Notes under the pieces: generated by a model | What the model saw: the letters and a program-made list of their open reading frames with translations, nothing else | Told to the model about the DNA's origin: nothing | Databases searched by the model: none | Source of the DNA: Maricaulaceae bacterium EIL42A08 | GTDB lineage: Bacteria; Pseudomonadota; Alphaproteobacteria; Caulobacterales; Maricaulaceae | Reading direction: 5' to 3' | Assembly (NCBI GenBank): GCA_024178355.1 | Contig: JAMZNZ010000002.1 | Coordinates: 911,501 to 975,500 of the forward strand | DNA length: 64,000 nucleotides | Translations under genes and position numbers: made by a program | Shown here: piece by piece, positions 24,278-33,270 of the stretch | How positions within the stretch are numbered: the stretch's first letter is position 1 | How the letters are laid out: every line of letters begins with the position of its first letter

Positions 24278-25822
24278 CTACTCCAGCACCTCTTCAATCA
24301 CCGCCGCGCCCTCGCGCACCGGTCGGCGATCCACGTCTACCGCGGCGTTGGCTCGGCGCATGAGATCGGCATCGATAGCCCCAATGAGCGGCTGGAGCGC
24401 TTCGGCGAGGCCGGGGCGGTTGGCCGCCTCAGCCGAGAGAAGCACGATGGCGTCGTAGGGCGGCAGCGCACCGGCTGGGTCGTCCAGCACCACCAGATCA
24501 TAGGCAAGAATGCGCCCATCGGTGGTGTAGGCGGTCACTGCGTCCACCGCCCGATCACGGGCGGCTCCATACATGAAGGTGGAATCCATCGGGCGCTGGC
24601 GGGTCTGATCAAGGCCGTAGGCCGCCCTGACCCGGTCCCATTCAGGCCGCGAGAAAAACTCAGGGTCCGCCCCGACCGACAGGCCGTCGACGCGATCCAG
24701 GTCAGCAATCGTTTGAAGGTAGTGCTCCTCAGCGAGCTCTCGCGAGACCGCAAAGCCATAGGCGTTTTCAAAGCCGAGCCCGCCCAGCACGACCACGCCA
24801 TGGGTTTCGTAGAGCCAGCTGGTGACGGCTGCATTGAGAACGTGGCGCGGGGCCGGATCGGTGCGCCCCATCAGGCTCGCCCACACCGTGCCGGTATATT
24901 CCACATAGACGTCAACCTCACCCGACACCAGCGCATCGAAAACCACCGTCGAGCCCAGATTATCAAGGCGATGCACGTCCGCGCCTGCGGCTTCGAGTTG
25001 GCTCTCCAGCACGTCAGCCAGGATGTATTGCTCTGTGAAGGATTTGGCGCCGATGGTGACGGGCGCGTCGAAGATCGACTCGCCTTCGGCCTGCCCCGCG
25101 GTCACCACGCTGGCGGCCGGTTGATAGATCCCGGCCCCGATAATCGCGGCGGCTGGGACCAGCACCGCAGCAAGGGCGGCCACCAGCGCCTGGCCGATCT
25201 TACGAGCCTCGAGCCCTTCGTGGATGGCGCGGATCAACTGGTCGATCAGGATGGCGAGTCCGGCTGAACACAGGCAGCCAAAGATCACCGCCGCCCAGGT
25301 GCGCGTCTGGAGCCCGGAGAAGATGTAATTGCCAAGGCTGGCCGCCCCGACCGGTGTCGCCAGCGTCGCCGCGCCAACGATCCAGACGGTGGCGGTACGA
25401 ATGCCCGCGACGATGGTGGGTGCCGCCAGCGGCAGCTCCACCTGAACCAGCGACTGGGTCGAGCTCATGCCCACACCGCGCGCGGCTTCACGCACGACCG
25501 GATCGACGCCCTGCAAGCCCACAATGGTATTTCGAAGCACCGGCAGCACGCCGTAAAGCGTCAGCGCGGCAAAGGCCGGGGCAAAGCCGATTGTCCCGCC
25601 CAGGATCGGCACCATCAGCGCTAGTAGTGCCAGAGCGGGAATGGTCTGCATCACGCTCGCCACCGTCAGCGCAGGCGTGGCGATGGACGGGTTTCGCGCA
25701 GCCGCGATGCCCAAAGGCAGCGACAGGACAAGCGCGGCCACTAGCGCAGCCACCGAAAGCTGGAGGTGACCGCCCAGGAAAGCTGGCAGCTGGTCGATCA
25801 GATCGGGCAGCGCCTCAAACAT
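24278..25822 (-). CDS. Osmolyte ABC importer: permease fused to substrate-binding protein (ProW/OpuB-type)
   Basis: 514 residues. Residues about 1-220 are a permease with membrane helices and the coupling motif LPLAAPTIVAGIRTATVWIV. After another membrane helix (about 225-245) the chain continues as an OpuAC-type binding protein, starting at VTIGAKSFTEQYILADVLES, so the binding domain is tethered outside the membrane. Such fusions import glycine betaine, choline or proline betaine. Its start overlaps the ATPase gene by eight bases, completing a two-gene importer. Confidence 0.92.
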   Translation of the reverse strand: MFEALPDLIDQLPAFLGGHLQLSVAALVAALVLSLPLGIAAARNPSIATPALTVASVMQTIPALALLALMVPILGGTIGFAPAFAALTLYGVLPVLRNTIVGLQGVDPVVREAARGVGMSSTQSLVQVELPLAAPTIVAGIRTATVWIVGAATLATPVGAASLGNYIFSGLQTRTWAAVIFGCLCSAGLAILIDQLIRAIHEGLEARKIGQALVAALAAVLVPAAAIIGAGIYQPAASVVTAGQAEGESIFDAPVTIGAKSFTEQYILADVLESQLEAAGADVHRLDNLGSTVVFDALVSGEVDVYVEYTGTVWASLMGRTDPAPRHVLNAAVTSWLYETHGVVVLGGLGFENAYGFAVSRELAEEHYLQTIADLDRVDGLSVGADPEFFSRPEWDRVRAAYGLDQTRQRPMDSTFMYGAARDRAVDAVTAYTTDGRILAYDLVVLDDPAGALPPYDAIVLLSAEAANRPGLAEALQPLIGAIDADLMRRANAAVDVDRRPVREGAAVIEEVLE

Positions 25823-26627
25823 GGCTAGCCCCTTCGGTCAGGTCGCGCACCCGCCTAGCTTCCCTTAAGGGGGTTTCCAGCATGCGTTCCACCAGCGGCC
25901 CTGCCGGTTTGGCCAGCAGCTCTGCCGGGGTTCCGTACTGGATGATCTCACCTTCATCCATCACCGCAATACGATCAGCCGTCAGAAGCGCTTCGGCCAT
26001 ATCATGGGTGACCAGGACTGCGGCAAAGTTCAGCCTGGCTTTTAGCGCCATCACGTCTTCGCGAAGTCCATCACGAGTGATGGGATCAAGCGCGCCAAAC
26101 GGCTCATCCATGAGGATAAGATTCGACCGCGCGGCGAGCGCCCGGGCGACTCCAACGCGCTGGCGCTGGCCGCCCGACATATCAGACGGTAGTCGATCCC
26201 TATACAGGTCAGGTTTCAGCCGAACCAAGGTCAGAAGCTCATCAACCCGGTCGGAAATCGTGGCCTTGTCCCAGCCCAGCAAACGAGGCGTCACAGTGAT
26301 ATTCTGGGCCACGGTCAGGTGCGGGAAAAGGCCATCGCCTTGCATCACCCAGCCGATCCGGCGGCGCAAATCCACCGGATCAAGCGCGCAGATATCCTCC
26401 CCCTCCACCTCGATTAATCCCGAGGTGGGGTCCAGAAGCCTGTTGATGCATTTAAGCGTCGTGGTCTTGCCACAGCCCGATTCGCCCACCAGGGCGACCA
26501 GCTCACCGGGGCCAACGGTGAAGCTCACGTCGCGCACCGCCCTCACCCCGCCGGGGAAAGTCTTGGCCAGAGCGTCGACGCGCAAAACCATGTCAGAGGG
26601 CGTGAACCGCGCCTGGGGCGCGATCAC
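25815..26627 (-). CDS. Osmolyte ABC importer ATP-binding protein (OpuCA/ProV-type)
   Basis: 270 residues with Walker A GESGCGKTT, Q-loop VMQGDGLFPHLT, signature MSGGQRQRVGVARAL, Walker B LILMDEPFGALDP and the switch His in VTHDMAEAL. It powers the fused permease/binding protein downstream. No CBS domains follow the ATPase, unlike ProV, so sensing of ionic strength through CBS is absent. Overlaps the DUF3126 gene stop by four bases. Confidence 0.92.
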   Translation of the reverse strand: MIAPQARFTPSDMVLRVDALAKTFPGGVRAVRDVSFTVGPGELVALVGESGCGKTTTLKCINRLLDPTSGLIEVEGEDICALDPVDLRRRIGWVMQGDGLFPHLTVAQNITVTPRLLGWDKATISDRVDELLTLVRLKPDLYRDRLPSDMSGGQRQRVGVARALAARSNLILMDEPFGALDPITRDGLREDVMALKARLNFAAVLVTHDMAEALLTADRIAVMDEGEIIQYGTPAELLAKPAGPLVERMLETPLREARRVRDLTEGASHV

Positions 26628-26851
26628 ATATCCTCAAGATCAATGTCCAGGATGGTGATTTCAAAGGAGAAAGAGGTCTCACCCTCCTCCACATTCTTCG
26701 ACACCACGCCCAGGCATTCAGCGCCGATATAGATCTCGGCACATTCATCCGCGCGCTGGCGCAGCTGGACTTTCAGCTCCGGGTTCAGCTTGCCACGCAG
26801 GAAAGCTTCAACCTTGGCAGCTTCAGGACGGGTAAAAACGGGTGCAGCCAT
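26624..26851 (-). CDS. DUF3126 family protein
   Basis: 75 residues from the ATG at 26851, which follows AAGGAG by eight bases. The sequence (EAFLRGKLNPELKVQLRQR and later FEITILDIDLED) matches the small DUF3126 family of alphaproteobacteria; function unknown. From memory this gene often sits near cysE; here the AT-rich OLD-like gene lies between them. Confidence 0.85.
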   Translation of the reverse strand: MAAPVFTRPEAAKVEAFLRGKLNPELKVQLRQRADECAEIYIGAECLGVVSKNVEEGETSFSFEITILDIDLEDM

Positions 26852-27028
26852 GCTCGGCGCTCCTTCAGTTGTGAGGGGTCTCAATTTGCCGCGCAGACTA
26901 ACGTCGCCGCGCAAAAGGGCAATGGTGAGAGGTGAACTGACCCTACGGATTGCTGTTAAGCGTTTTGGCATCACGTTCCGCCTTTGCTACCGTCACGGCG
27001 GAATCACATACGATTTAAGGGTTAAACC

Positions 27029-28702
27029 ATGTCTGTTCGGTCGTTCAACTTATCTAATTTTCAGTCATTCGACGATGATGGCGCAGGAATAAACACCGTA
27101 AAAAGAATCAATATTGTCATCGGCCCTAACAACTCTGGAAAATCTAAACTTCTTCGAGCAAGTACATGCCTTGCAGTTACAAAATCAAATCTACTATCAG
27201 ATAACAGTCATAACTTTCGTCTTACAGCAAAATTCACCCTAGACACCGAAATCGATCAAATTTATACTCGAGTAGTCTATTCAGGTGGACTTCCGGGCAA
27301 CACGCATTGGGACGGTTTTGGCAAATACATCGAAAATATCGAAATTGTAGCCGACCTTTCAAAAGGTTCGTTCTCAATTGAGGAAGTCGATTTTTCGACG
27401 CCCTATGACTGGGTGCGGCAGCATTTTCAGCCAGCCGAGCGAATTTTGCGTGGCAAGTCTGATTTCATAAGAAGCCGCGTCAAATCGGCGAACTGGTATT
27501 ATGTTGCTGCAGAGCGCGACATTCAGCCTGAAATCCCCTTACCATCCCTCACAATTGGGCCAAACGGCGTCGGAGTGACCGGTGCAATTACAAGCGTACT
27601 CAACGATCACGATAAGGATAGTGACCTCGTCGAAAAGCACTTACTTGACGACATAAATGAAATTGCTCACCCAGAGTACCATTACGATAGAATTACTGTT
27701 CAAAAATTAGAAGATGATAAATGGGAAATATACCTGCACGACTCAAAGCACGGCAGAGTAGCGCTTTCTCAATGCGGGTCTGGAATTAAGACAATTCTAC
27801 ATATTGCTTCTCTTTTTAATATAATAATTGAGAGCCAGGGATCCCAAGTTTCTAACTCGCTGATTGTACTTGAAGAAATTGAGAACTCCCTACATCCGCG
27901 GACCCAGCGTAGCCTGCTAGACTATATTGATAAAAAAGTAGGCAACGATTCTGTTTGTATAATTGCTACTCACAGCTCAACTTGTCTAGATTATTTTCAA
28001 GGAAGAGACGATGTCTCATTTACCCGTATATTTCAGGATGAAGGCATTACAAAATCACACGAGATTAGCGCATTTGTAGATCGAACTGGTGTTCTTGATG
28101 CATTAGGAGTGAAGGCGTCAGACGCATTGAATTCAAACTGTGTAATTTGGGTCGAAGGCCCCTCCGATAGAATTTATCTCAAACACCTAATCGATCTTCT
28201 AAGTGATGACGAATTGCACGAAGGCCAGCACTACTCTGTGATGTTTTACAGAGGAAAACTGCTGTCGCACCTAACGGCGGATGATCCTCAAATGGTCAGT
28301 GAACTTATCAGCCTTCTAAAAATAAACCGAAATTCAGCAATCCTGATTGATAGCGACCGGAAGAAGCATGGCGGTTGGGTAAACGAGACAAAGCGACGAA
28401 TAAAAAATGAAGCGCAAGAGACCGGCGCTTACGTTTGGACCTCTCAAGGGCGAGAAATCGAGAACTATTTCAAACCTGAATTTTGGGCATCGCACATGAC
28501 AGTAACTCAAAGCGAAGTTGGTCCATATGACCAAGTGTTTGAAGCCGTGAAACGTAAGAAACCGGACGGTAAAACCATTAACACCAAGGTTGAGCTGGCT
28601 AGGTGGGCCACCAATCATATTAGCGTGGGTGACATTGCTTTAGACGGTGAGGCCCGCTCCAAAGAGGTTATCAAGTTTATCCGAGCATCAAACTACATGT
28701 AG
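27029..28702 (+). CDS. OLD-family ATPase with TOPRIM nuclease domain, probably acquired
   Basis: 557 residues. The ABC/SMC-type ATPase has Walker A GPNNSGKS (residues 32-39), signature-like LSQCGSGIKT, Walker B LIVLEEIENSLHP and a switch His in IIATHSS. A C-terminal TOPRIM domain follows: E376 in WVEGPSDR, D441/D443 in LIDSDRK, then GREIENYF (474-481). This plan fits stand-alone OLD nucleases, a family with anti-phage members. It is far richer in A+T than its neighbours: hand counts give 19 and 26 G+C per 60 bases at 27181 and 27841, against 38 at 28741. No helicase (GajB) or other partner is adjacent. The start follows AAGGG by seven bases. Confidence 0.88.
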   Translation: MSVRSFNLSNFQSFDDDGAGINTVKRINIVIGPNNSGKSKLLRASTCLAVTKSNLLSDNSHNFRLTAKFTLDTEIDQIYTRVVYSGGLPGNTHWDGFGKYIENIEIVADLSKGSFSIEEVDFSTPYDWVRQHFQPAERILRGKSDFIRSRVKSANWYYVAAERDIQPEIPLPSLTIGPNGVGVTGAITSVLNDHDKDSDLVEKHLLDDINEIAHPEYHYDRITVQKLEDDKWEIYLHDSKHGRVALSQCGSGIKTILHIASLFNIIIESQGSQVSNSLIVLEEIENSLHPRTQRSLLDYIDKKVGNDSVCIIATHSSTCLDYFQGRDDVSFTRIFQDEGITKSHEISAFVDRTGVLDALGVKASDALNSNCVIWVEGPSDRIYLKHLIDLLSDDELHEGQHYSVMFYRGKLLSHLTADDPQMVSELISLLKINRNSAILIDSDRKKHGGWVNETKRRIKNEAQETGAYVWTSQGREIENYFKPEFWASHMTVTQSEVGPYDQVFEAVKRKKPDGKTINTKVELARWATNHISVGDIALDGEARSKEVIKFIRASNYM

Positions 28703-28707
28703 GCCCC

Positions 28708-29538
28708 TCACCCACCGCCAGCGAGCGTCTGATCCATGGTGCGAGAGGGTTCGGCACAGGGACCACCAATCGGCTTTGCAGGAACACCGGCAACCGTGCA
28801 ACGGGCTGGTACAGGGTTCAGCACGACAGAGCCCGCAGCAATGCGCGCTTCTTCACCAACCGTTATATTTCCCAAAACCTTGGCCCCGGCGCCGATCAGC
28901 ACGCCGCGCGCGATTTTCGGGTGACGATCACCGTGCTCGGTCCCCGTGCCGCCCAGCGTCACCTCATGCAGAAGAGAGACATCGTCGCCCACCACAGCTG
29001 TTTCACCGATGGTCACAGCAGTCGCGTGGTCAATCATGACACCGGACCCGATGCGGGCAGCCGGGTGGATGTCCACGCCAAAGCGCTCGCTGCACCGGCT
29101 TTGCAGGTGAAACGCCAGCGTCTCGCGCCCTTCGCGCCACAGCCAGTGGGCAATGCGGTAGCTCATCAGGGCGTGGAAGCCCTTGAAATACAGGAAGGGC
29201 TGGAGAAGCGACTGGCAGGCGGGATCGCGCTCATCCACCGCCAGCATGTCAGCAGCCGCGCGATCAGCCAGCGCTGGCTGTTTGTTCAAGGCATTGGCGA
29301 CCACGTCATGCATCTGGAGAACGTCCAGCTGAGGGTCGGCCATCTTTGCGGCAATGCGGTGAGCCAGCGCGGTGGCAAAGCTGTCATGGCGCAGGATGGC
29401 TGCGTTTAAAAAGCTGGCCAGCATGGGCTCTGACGCTGCTGCTGTCGCTGCTTCAAAGCGCAGGCGTGACCAGACGGTATCCTGAAGCCCGGTGGTGGCG
29501 CGATCGTTCAGATCGGCGGGAGTTTCAGCAAGGCTCAT
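28708..29538 (-). CDS. cysE: Serine O-acetyltransferase
   Basis: 276 residues. An N-terminal helical domain is followed by hexapeptide repeats with the CysE motifs FGVDIHPAARIGSGVMIDHA and LLHEVTLGGTG. It acetylates serine for cysteine synthesis. Its stop lies five bases from the stop of the convergent OLD-like gene. Confidence 0.96.
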   Translation of the reverse strand: MSLAETPADLNDRATTGLQDTVWSRLRFEAATAAASEPMLASFLNAAILRHDSFATALAHRIAAKMADPQLDVLQMHDVVANALNKQPALADRAAADMLAVDERDPACQSLLQPFLYFKGFHALMSYRIAHWLWREGRETLAFHLQSRCSERFGVDIHPAARIGSGVMIDHATAVTIGETAVVGDDVSLLHEVTLGGTGTEHGDRHPKIARGVLIGAGAKVLGNITVGEEARIAAGSVVLNPVPARCTVAGVPAKPIGGPCAEPSRTMDQTLAGGG

Positions 29539-29557
29539 CGTCGCTGTCCTTTTGGTC

Positions 29558-30154
29558 TCAGGGCTTCAGCATGGCCCGCGCCAGCGTGTCGGGCAATGCA
29601 CCCGTTCGCGCCAGATACTCCGCCTTTCCCAGCAAAAGCATTGAAAAGGCATCGGTGATTTGTCCAGACATGGCCATTTCGTAGGCCTGATGGAAGGGCA
29701 TACGCTTTACAACCATGTCAGCTTCACTGCTATCACGGTCAGGTTCTCCCTCACTCAAGCCCCACGCAATCAGACCTTCGGCCCATTCATTGGTGACCGA
29801 ATTGGACATCGCCATGCGCCCCATCGATTGCCAGTGCTGGGCTGTGTAGCCGGTTTCTTCAGCCAGCTCGCGCTGACCACCAGCAATCGCCTCTCCATCT
29901 TTGGGACCTCCGCCTTCAGGACACTCCCAGGAGTGTTGATCAATGGCAAAGCGGTACTGACCCACCAGAAGCGTGTCGCCGTTTTCAAAGACCGGCACCA
30001 CCCCAATGGCCAGGAATTTCGGCTCCATGACACCGTAAAGCCCGGGGCTGCCATCGGGTCGGATCACGTCGTATTCGCGCACCGTAATCCACGGATTTGT
30101 ATAGGTTTCACGTTCAGCCGTTATGGTCCACGGTCCGCGCTTTTTACCGCTCAT
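29558..30154 (-). CDS. Nudix hydrolase (ADP-ribose pyrophosphatase-like)
   Basis: 198 residues from the ATG at 30154 after AGGAG. The Nudix region reads CPEGGGPKDGEAIAGGQREL then AEETGY; the glutamates of REL-x-EE are intact, while the first Glu is shifted by one against the textbook spacing, as in some ADP-ribose-type members. It likely hydrolyses nucleoside diphosphate derivatives. It lies between the RND pump gene and cysE on the same strand, perhaps in one transcript. Confidence 0.87.
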   Translation of the reverse strand: MSGKKRGPWTITAERETYTNPWITVREYDVIRPDGSPGLYGVMEPKFLAIGVVPVFENGDTLLVGQYRFAIDQHSWECPEGGGPKDGEAIAGGQRELAEETGYTAQHWQSMGRMAMSNSVTNEWAEGLIAWGLSEGEPDRDSSEADMVVKRMPFHQAYEMAMSGQITDAFSMLLLGKAEYLARTGALPDTLARAMLKP

Positions 30155-30171
30155 GGTCGGCTCCTGAAGTC

Positions 30172-33100
30172 TCAAGCCGGTTGAGGCTCCAGCTTTGCAG
30201 ACGTCTGGTCAAACCGGCTGAGCAGCACAAAGGCAGACGGTGCAAAGATCAGAGCGAGGATGGCTGAGCCACTGACACCGCCGGCCACAGCGGCCGCGAA
30301 CGGAAGCCAGAAGCTATCGCCCTCGATCAGCAGTGGGGCAAAGCCACCAATGGTCGTCAGCGTTGTCGCCAGGATATGGCGGGTGGCATCGACAACCGTT
30401 TCACGGGTCGCTTCCGCGTCACCAGCCACCGCCTGCGGGTTTGCACGAAGGGCTGAGAGGACCACGATTGTGCCGTTGATCGACAGCCCGACAAGGCCCA
30501 GCGAGCCGATGATCGCGTTAAACCCAAGCGGAGTACCGAACATCCACACACCAAACATAGCCAGTCCTGCCGACAGGAAACCCACCACGAACACCACACC
30601 GGCAAAGCGGAAGGAGTTGAATGCCAGCACGACCGCCGCGACCATCAAGGTTAGCAAGGGCAAGGCCGTGCTCATCAAATCGCCCATGGCATCGCCCTGA
30701 TTTTCAGCATCGCCGCCGACCGCAATGCGGTAACCTGGCGGCAGAGGTTCAGCCCGCGACTCATACAGCTCCTGAAACCGCTCAAGGGCGGGCGCTGGTA
30801 ACACAAAGGGATCAAGGAAGGCGTAGATGGGGTTGGCACGCTGACCATCGATACGGGTGATCAGCGCGGTTTCAGGCTGTAGCGTCACCGGACCAAAGGC
30901 TCCCACCAGTCCCGGTTCTGCGGTGTCAGCACCCGCAGGCAGCGGGGTCGGGCCAAGCAGGTTGGCCCCCTCACGCCGGGCGGTCGGGGCCATCACCCGG
31001 ACCGGCAGCTCCTCAACGCCCTCCAGAACCGTACCACCAACGATACCGTCGATATCAGCTCTCACCCGGCCCGCCAGATCGCTCAGGCTGAGACCGGCTC
31101 TGGCAGCCGCTGCCTCATCGAGTTGAAGCTGAACCACCGGCTCGCCCAGGCGCAATTGAGCCTCGGTGTAGGTGACACCCGGCACCTCAGACAGGACAAG
31201 TCGGATTTCATCTCCTATGCGATCAAGAACGGCCAGATCTGGTCCGAGAACCTGTAGCTCGATCGGGGCCGGACGCGGCGGTCCCTGCTCGAACGGAATG
31301 GCGAGAAACTGGCTCTCGGGGAACTCTTCTCGGGCCCGTCGCTGAACATCGGTCACAATCCGGCGGGTTGCCGCTTGTGATTCAGTGCGCACGTATCCAG
31401 AGGCAAAATTGGGACGCCCCTCGGTCCCCGCAAGCATGTTGTAGTAGACCCGCGGCGAGCTTTCCCCGATCACCCAGCTAACATCCTCCACTCCGTCATA
31501 GCTGTTCAGCAATGCTGTAGCGTCCTCAACCCTGCGTGCTGTCTCGTAAATCGAGCTTGCGGGCGGTAGCACCAGGCGCACCTGAAACATGTCGCGTTCG
31601 GTCGGCGGGAAAAATTGCGACGGCAGCGTCGTGGCTGCAAAGAATCCGGCAAACGGGAGGAGAAGGCTTAAGCCTATCCCGACCACCGGCTGGGCAATCG
31701 TGGCGTCCAGCAGCTTGCGATAGACCCACGCCAGCGGCTTTGATCGCAGCCCGTCACGCCAAAACGGCGCATTGGCCTCACCAGCCCGCCCGTCATCAAA
31801 CCAGGCCGCGAGGGCGAGGATAAGCGTGAAGGACAAGGCAAAACTCGCAAGGATCGAGAAGATCACCGAAACGCCAATCATGCCGACAAATTCACCCGCA
31901 GAACCGGGCAAAAGCGCGATCGGAGCGAAGGCGAAAACCGTGGTTAAAGTCGACGCGAGCAGCGGCCCGAACAGGGTCTTCACCACCTTCTCAAGGGCGT
32001 CCAGTCGCTCCATACCCCGAGCCCGGAGCAGGCGGTAATCGTCCACCACCACGATGGCGTTATCGATCAGGAGCCCGAGGGATACCACCAGCCCGGTCAC
32101 CGACATCTGGTGCAGCGGTTCGCCAATCAAATTGATCAGCACCATGACCAGGAGAATCGTTAGCGGCAGCGCCGATCCGACGATGAATGCAGACCTCCAC
32201 CCCATCATCAGGAACAGAACCGCAAAGACTATGAGTGCTGAAAAACCAAGGTTTTGCGCCAAACCCGCCAGCCTGTCGATCACATAGGTCGACTGGTCAA
32301 ACAGGATCTCCACATCAACGCCGGGATTGGCTGCGGCAAACTCAGCCACCACCGCCTGAGCGCGGGCGTCCCAGCTATCCACCTGAAGACCTGGCTCCAG
32401 AAAAGCGCCGACCAGGATCTGGCGCTCACCCCCGCGCACCGAGATGGAGGCTGGCGGATCAGTGATTTCTCGCGATACCGTGGCAACATCACCAAGACGC
32501 ACAAAGCCCTGATCTGTTTGAGTAATTATCACATCACGGACACGGTCAAGACTATCAAAGGCACCTGCAACTTCGACCGTCAGGTCCAGCGTGTCGCCGG
32601 CAAGCCGCCCCGCGGGCGATCGGGCATCGGACCGCGCCAGAATGGCGGCCACATCAGCGGCTGTCAGGCCCAGCGAAGCCGCGCGCTCAGGATCAAGAAC
32701 AACGCGGACCTCTTCGGTCGGCGCGCCGAAAACTTCTGTTTCTTCAGTGCCCGGCACTGAGCGTAATCGGTCCTGAAGATCACGTGACAGGCGCGCCAGA
32801 ACGCCAAATCCTGCGTCAACATCTTCAGGCCAGGTCAGTGAAACCACCAATGTCGCCGCACCCAGATAATTCTGGCGCACCTCAATCGGCAACACGCCAT
32901 CTGGCAGCGCCGCCTCGGCGATGGAAACCTGGTCGCGCACCATGGTCCAGGCCTGCTCCACCTGGGCTTCGGTCAGGTCCTCTCGCATCGCCACATCGAT
33001 GATGCCGATATTGGCGCGCGAGCTGGAGTTCAGCTCATCGATCTCGACAAGCTCAAGAAGCTCACGTTCGATGGGTTCGACGACCAGCGCTTCAATCCGT

Positions 33101-33270
33101 TCTGCATCCGCACCGGGAAACTGAGCAATAACAAAACCGTAGCGCTTGACCAGCGTCGGGTCTTCCTGGCGCCCAAGCACGCCCAGAGCCGCAAATCCGC
33201 TGACAATGACCAGAAACAGTGCCAGCAGCGTCAGGCGCGGAAAGCGGTAAAACAGACTGCCGATGCTCAT
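30172..33270 (-). CDS. RND efflux transporter, inner-membrane pump
   Basis: 1032 residues with the RND plan: helix 1 at about residues 10-30, a large periplasmic loop, helices 2-6, a second periplasmic loop and helices 8-12. In helix 4 the proton-relay pair reads GLLIDNAIVVVDD, so the second Asp of the AcrB-type pair is Asn. The adaptor gene overlaps its start by four bases. Substrates are unknown. No outer-membrane channel gene is nearby, so it must borrow one. Confidence 0.94.
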   Translation of the reverse strand: MSIGSLFYRFPRLTLLALFLVIVSGFAALGVLGRQEDPTLVKRYGFVIAQFPGADAERIEALVVEPIERELLELVEIDELNSSSRANIGIIDVAMREDLTEAQVEQAWTMVRDQVSIAEAALPDGVLPIEVRQNYLGAATLVVSLTWPEDVDAGFGVLARLSRDLQDRLRSVPGTEETEVFGAPTEEVRVVLDPERAASLGLTAADVAAILARSDARSPAGRLAGDTLDLTVEVAGAFDSLDRVRDVIITQTDQGFVRLGDVATVSREITDPPASISVRGGERQILVGAFLEPGLQVDSWDARAQAVVAEFAAANPGVDVEILFDQSTYVIDRLAGLAQNLGFSALIVFAVLFLMMGWRSAFIVGSALPLTILLVMVLINLIGEPLHQMSVTGLVVSLGLLIDNAIVVVDDYRLLRARGMERLDALEKVVKTLFGPLLASTLTTVFAFAPIALLPGSAGEFVGMIGVSVIFSILASFALSFTLILALAAWFDDGRAGEANAPFWRDGLRSKPLAWVYRKLLDATIAQPVVGIGLSLLLPFAGFFAATTLPSQFFPPTERDMFQVRLVLPPASSIYETARRVEDATALLNSYDGVEDVSWVIGESSPRVYYNMLAGTEGRPNFASGYVRTESQAATRRIVTDVQRRAREEFPESQFLAIPFEQGPPRPAPIELQVLGPDLAVLDRIGDEIRLVLSEVPGVTYTEAQLRLGEPVVQLQLDEAAAARAGLSLSDLAGRVRADIDGIVGGTVLEGVEELPVRVMAPTARREGANLLGPTPLPAGADTAEPGLVGAFGPVTLQPETALITRIDGQRANPIYAFLDPFVLPAPALERFQELYESRAEPLPPGYRIAVGGDAENQGDAMGDLMSTALPLLTLMVAAVVLAFNSFRFAGVVFVVGFLSAGLAMFGVWMFGTPLGFNAIIGSLGLVGLSINGTIVVLSALRANPQAVAGDAEATRETVVDATRHILATTLTTIGGFAPLLIEGDSFWLPFAAAVAGGVSGSAILALIFAPSAFVLLSRFDQTSAKLEPQPA

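Noticed and set aside
24206-26658. Two long rightward frames opposite the osmolyte importer
   Set aside because: The leftward frames carry complete ABC motifs; the rightward ones are compositional shadows.
27029-28702. Gabija or PARIS defence system
   Set aside because: The gene has the ATPase/TOPRIM plan of GajA/OLD, but no UvrD-type helicase or AriB-type partner is next to it.
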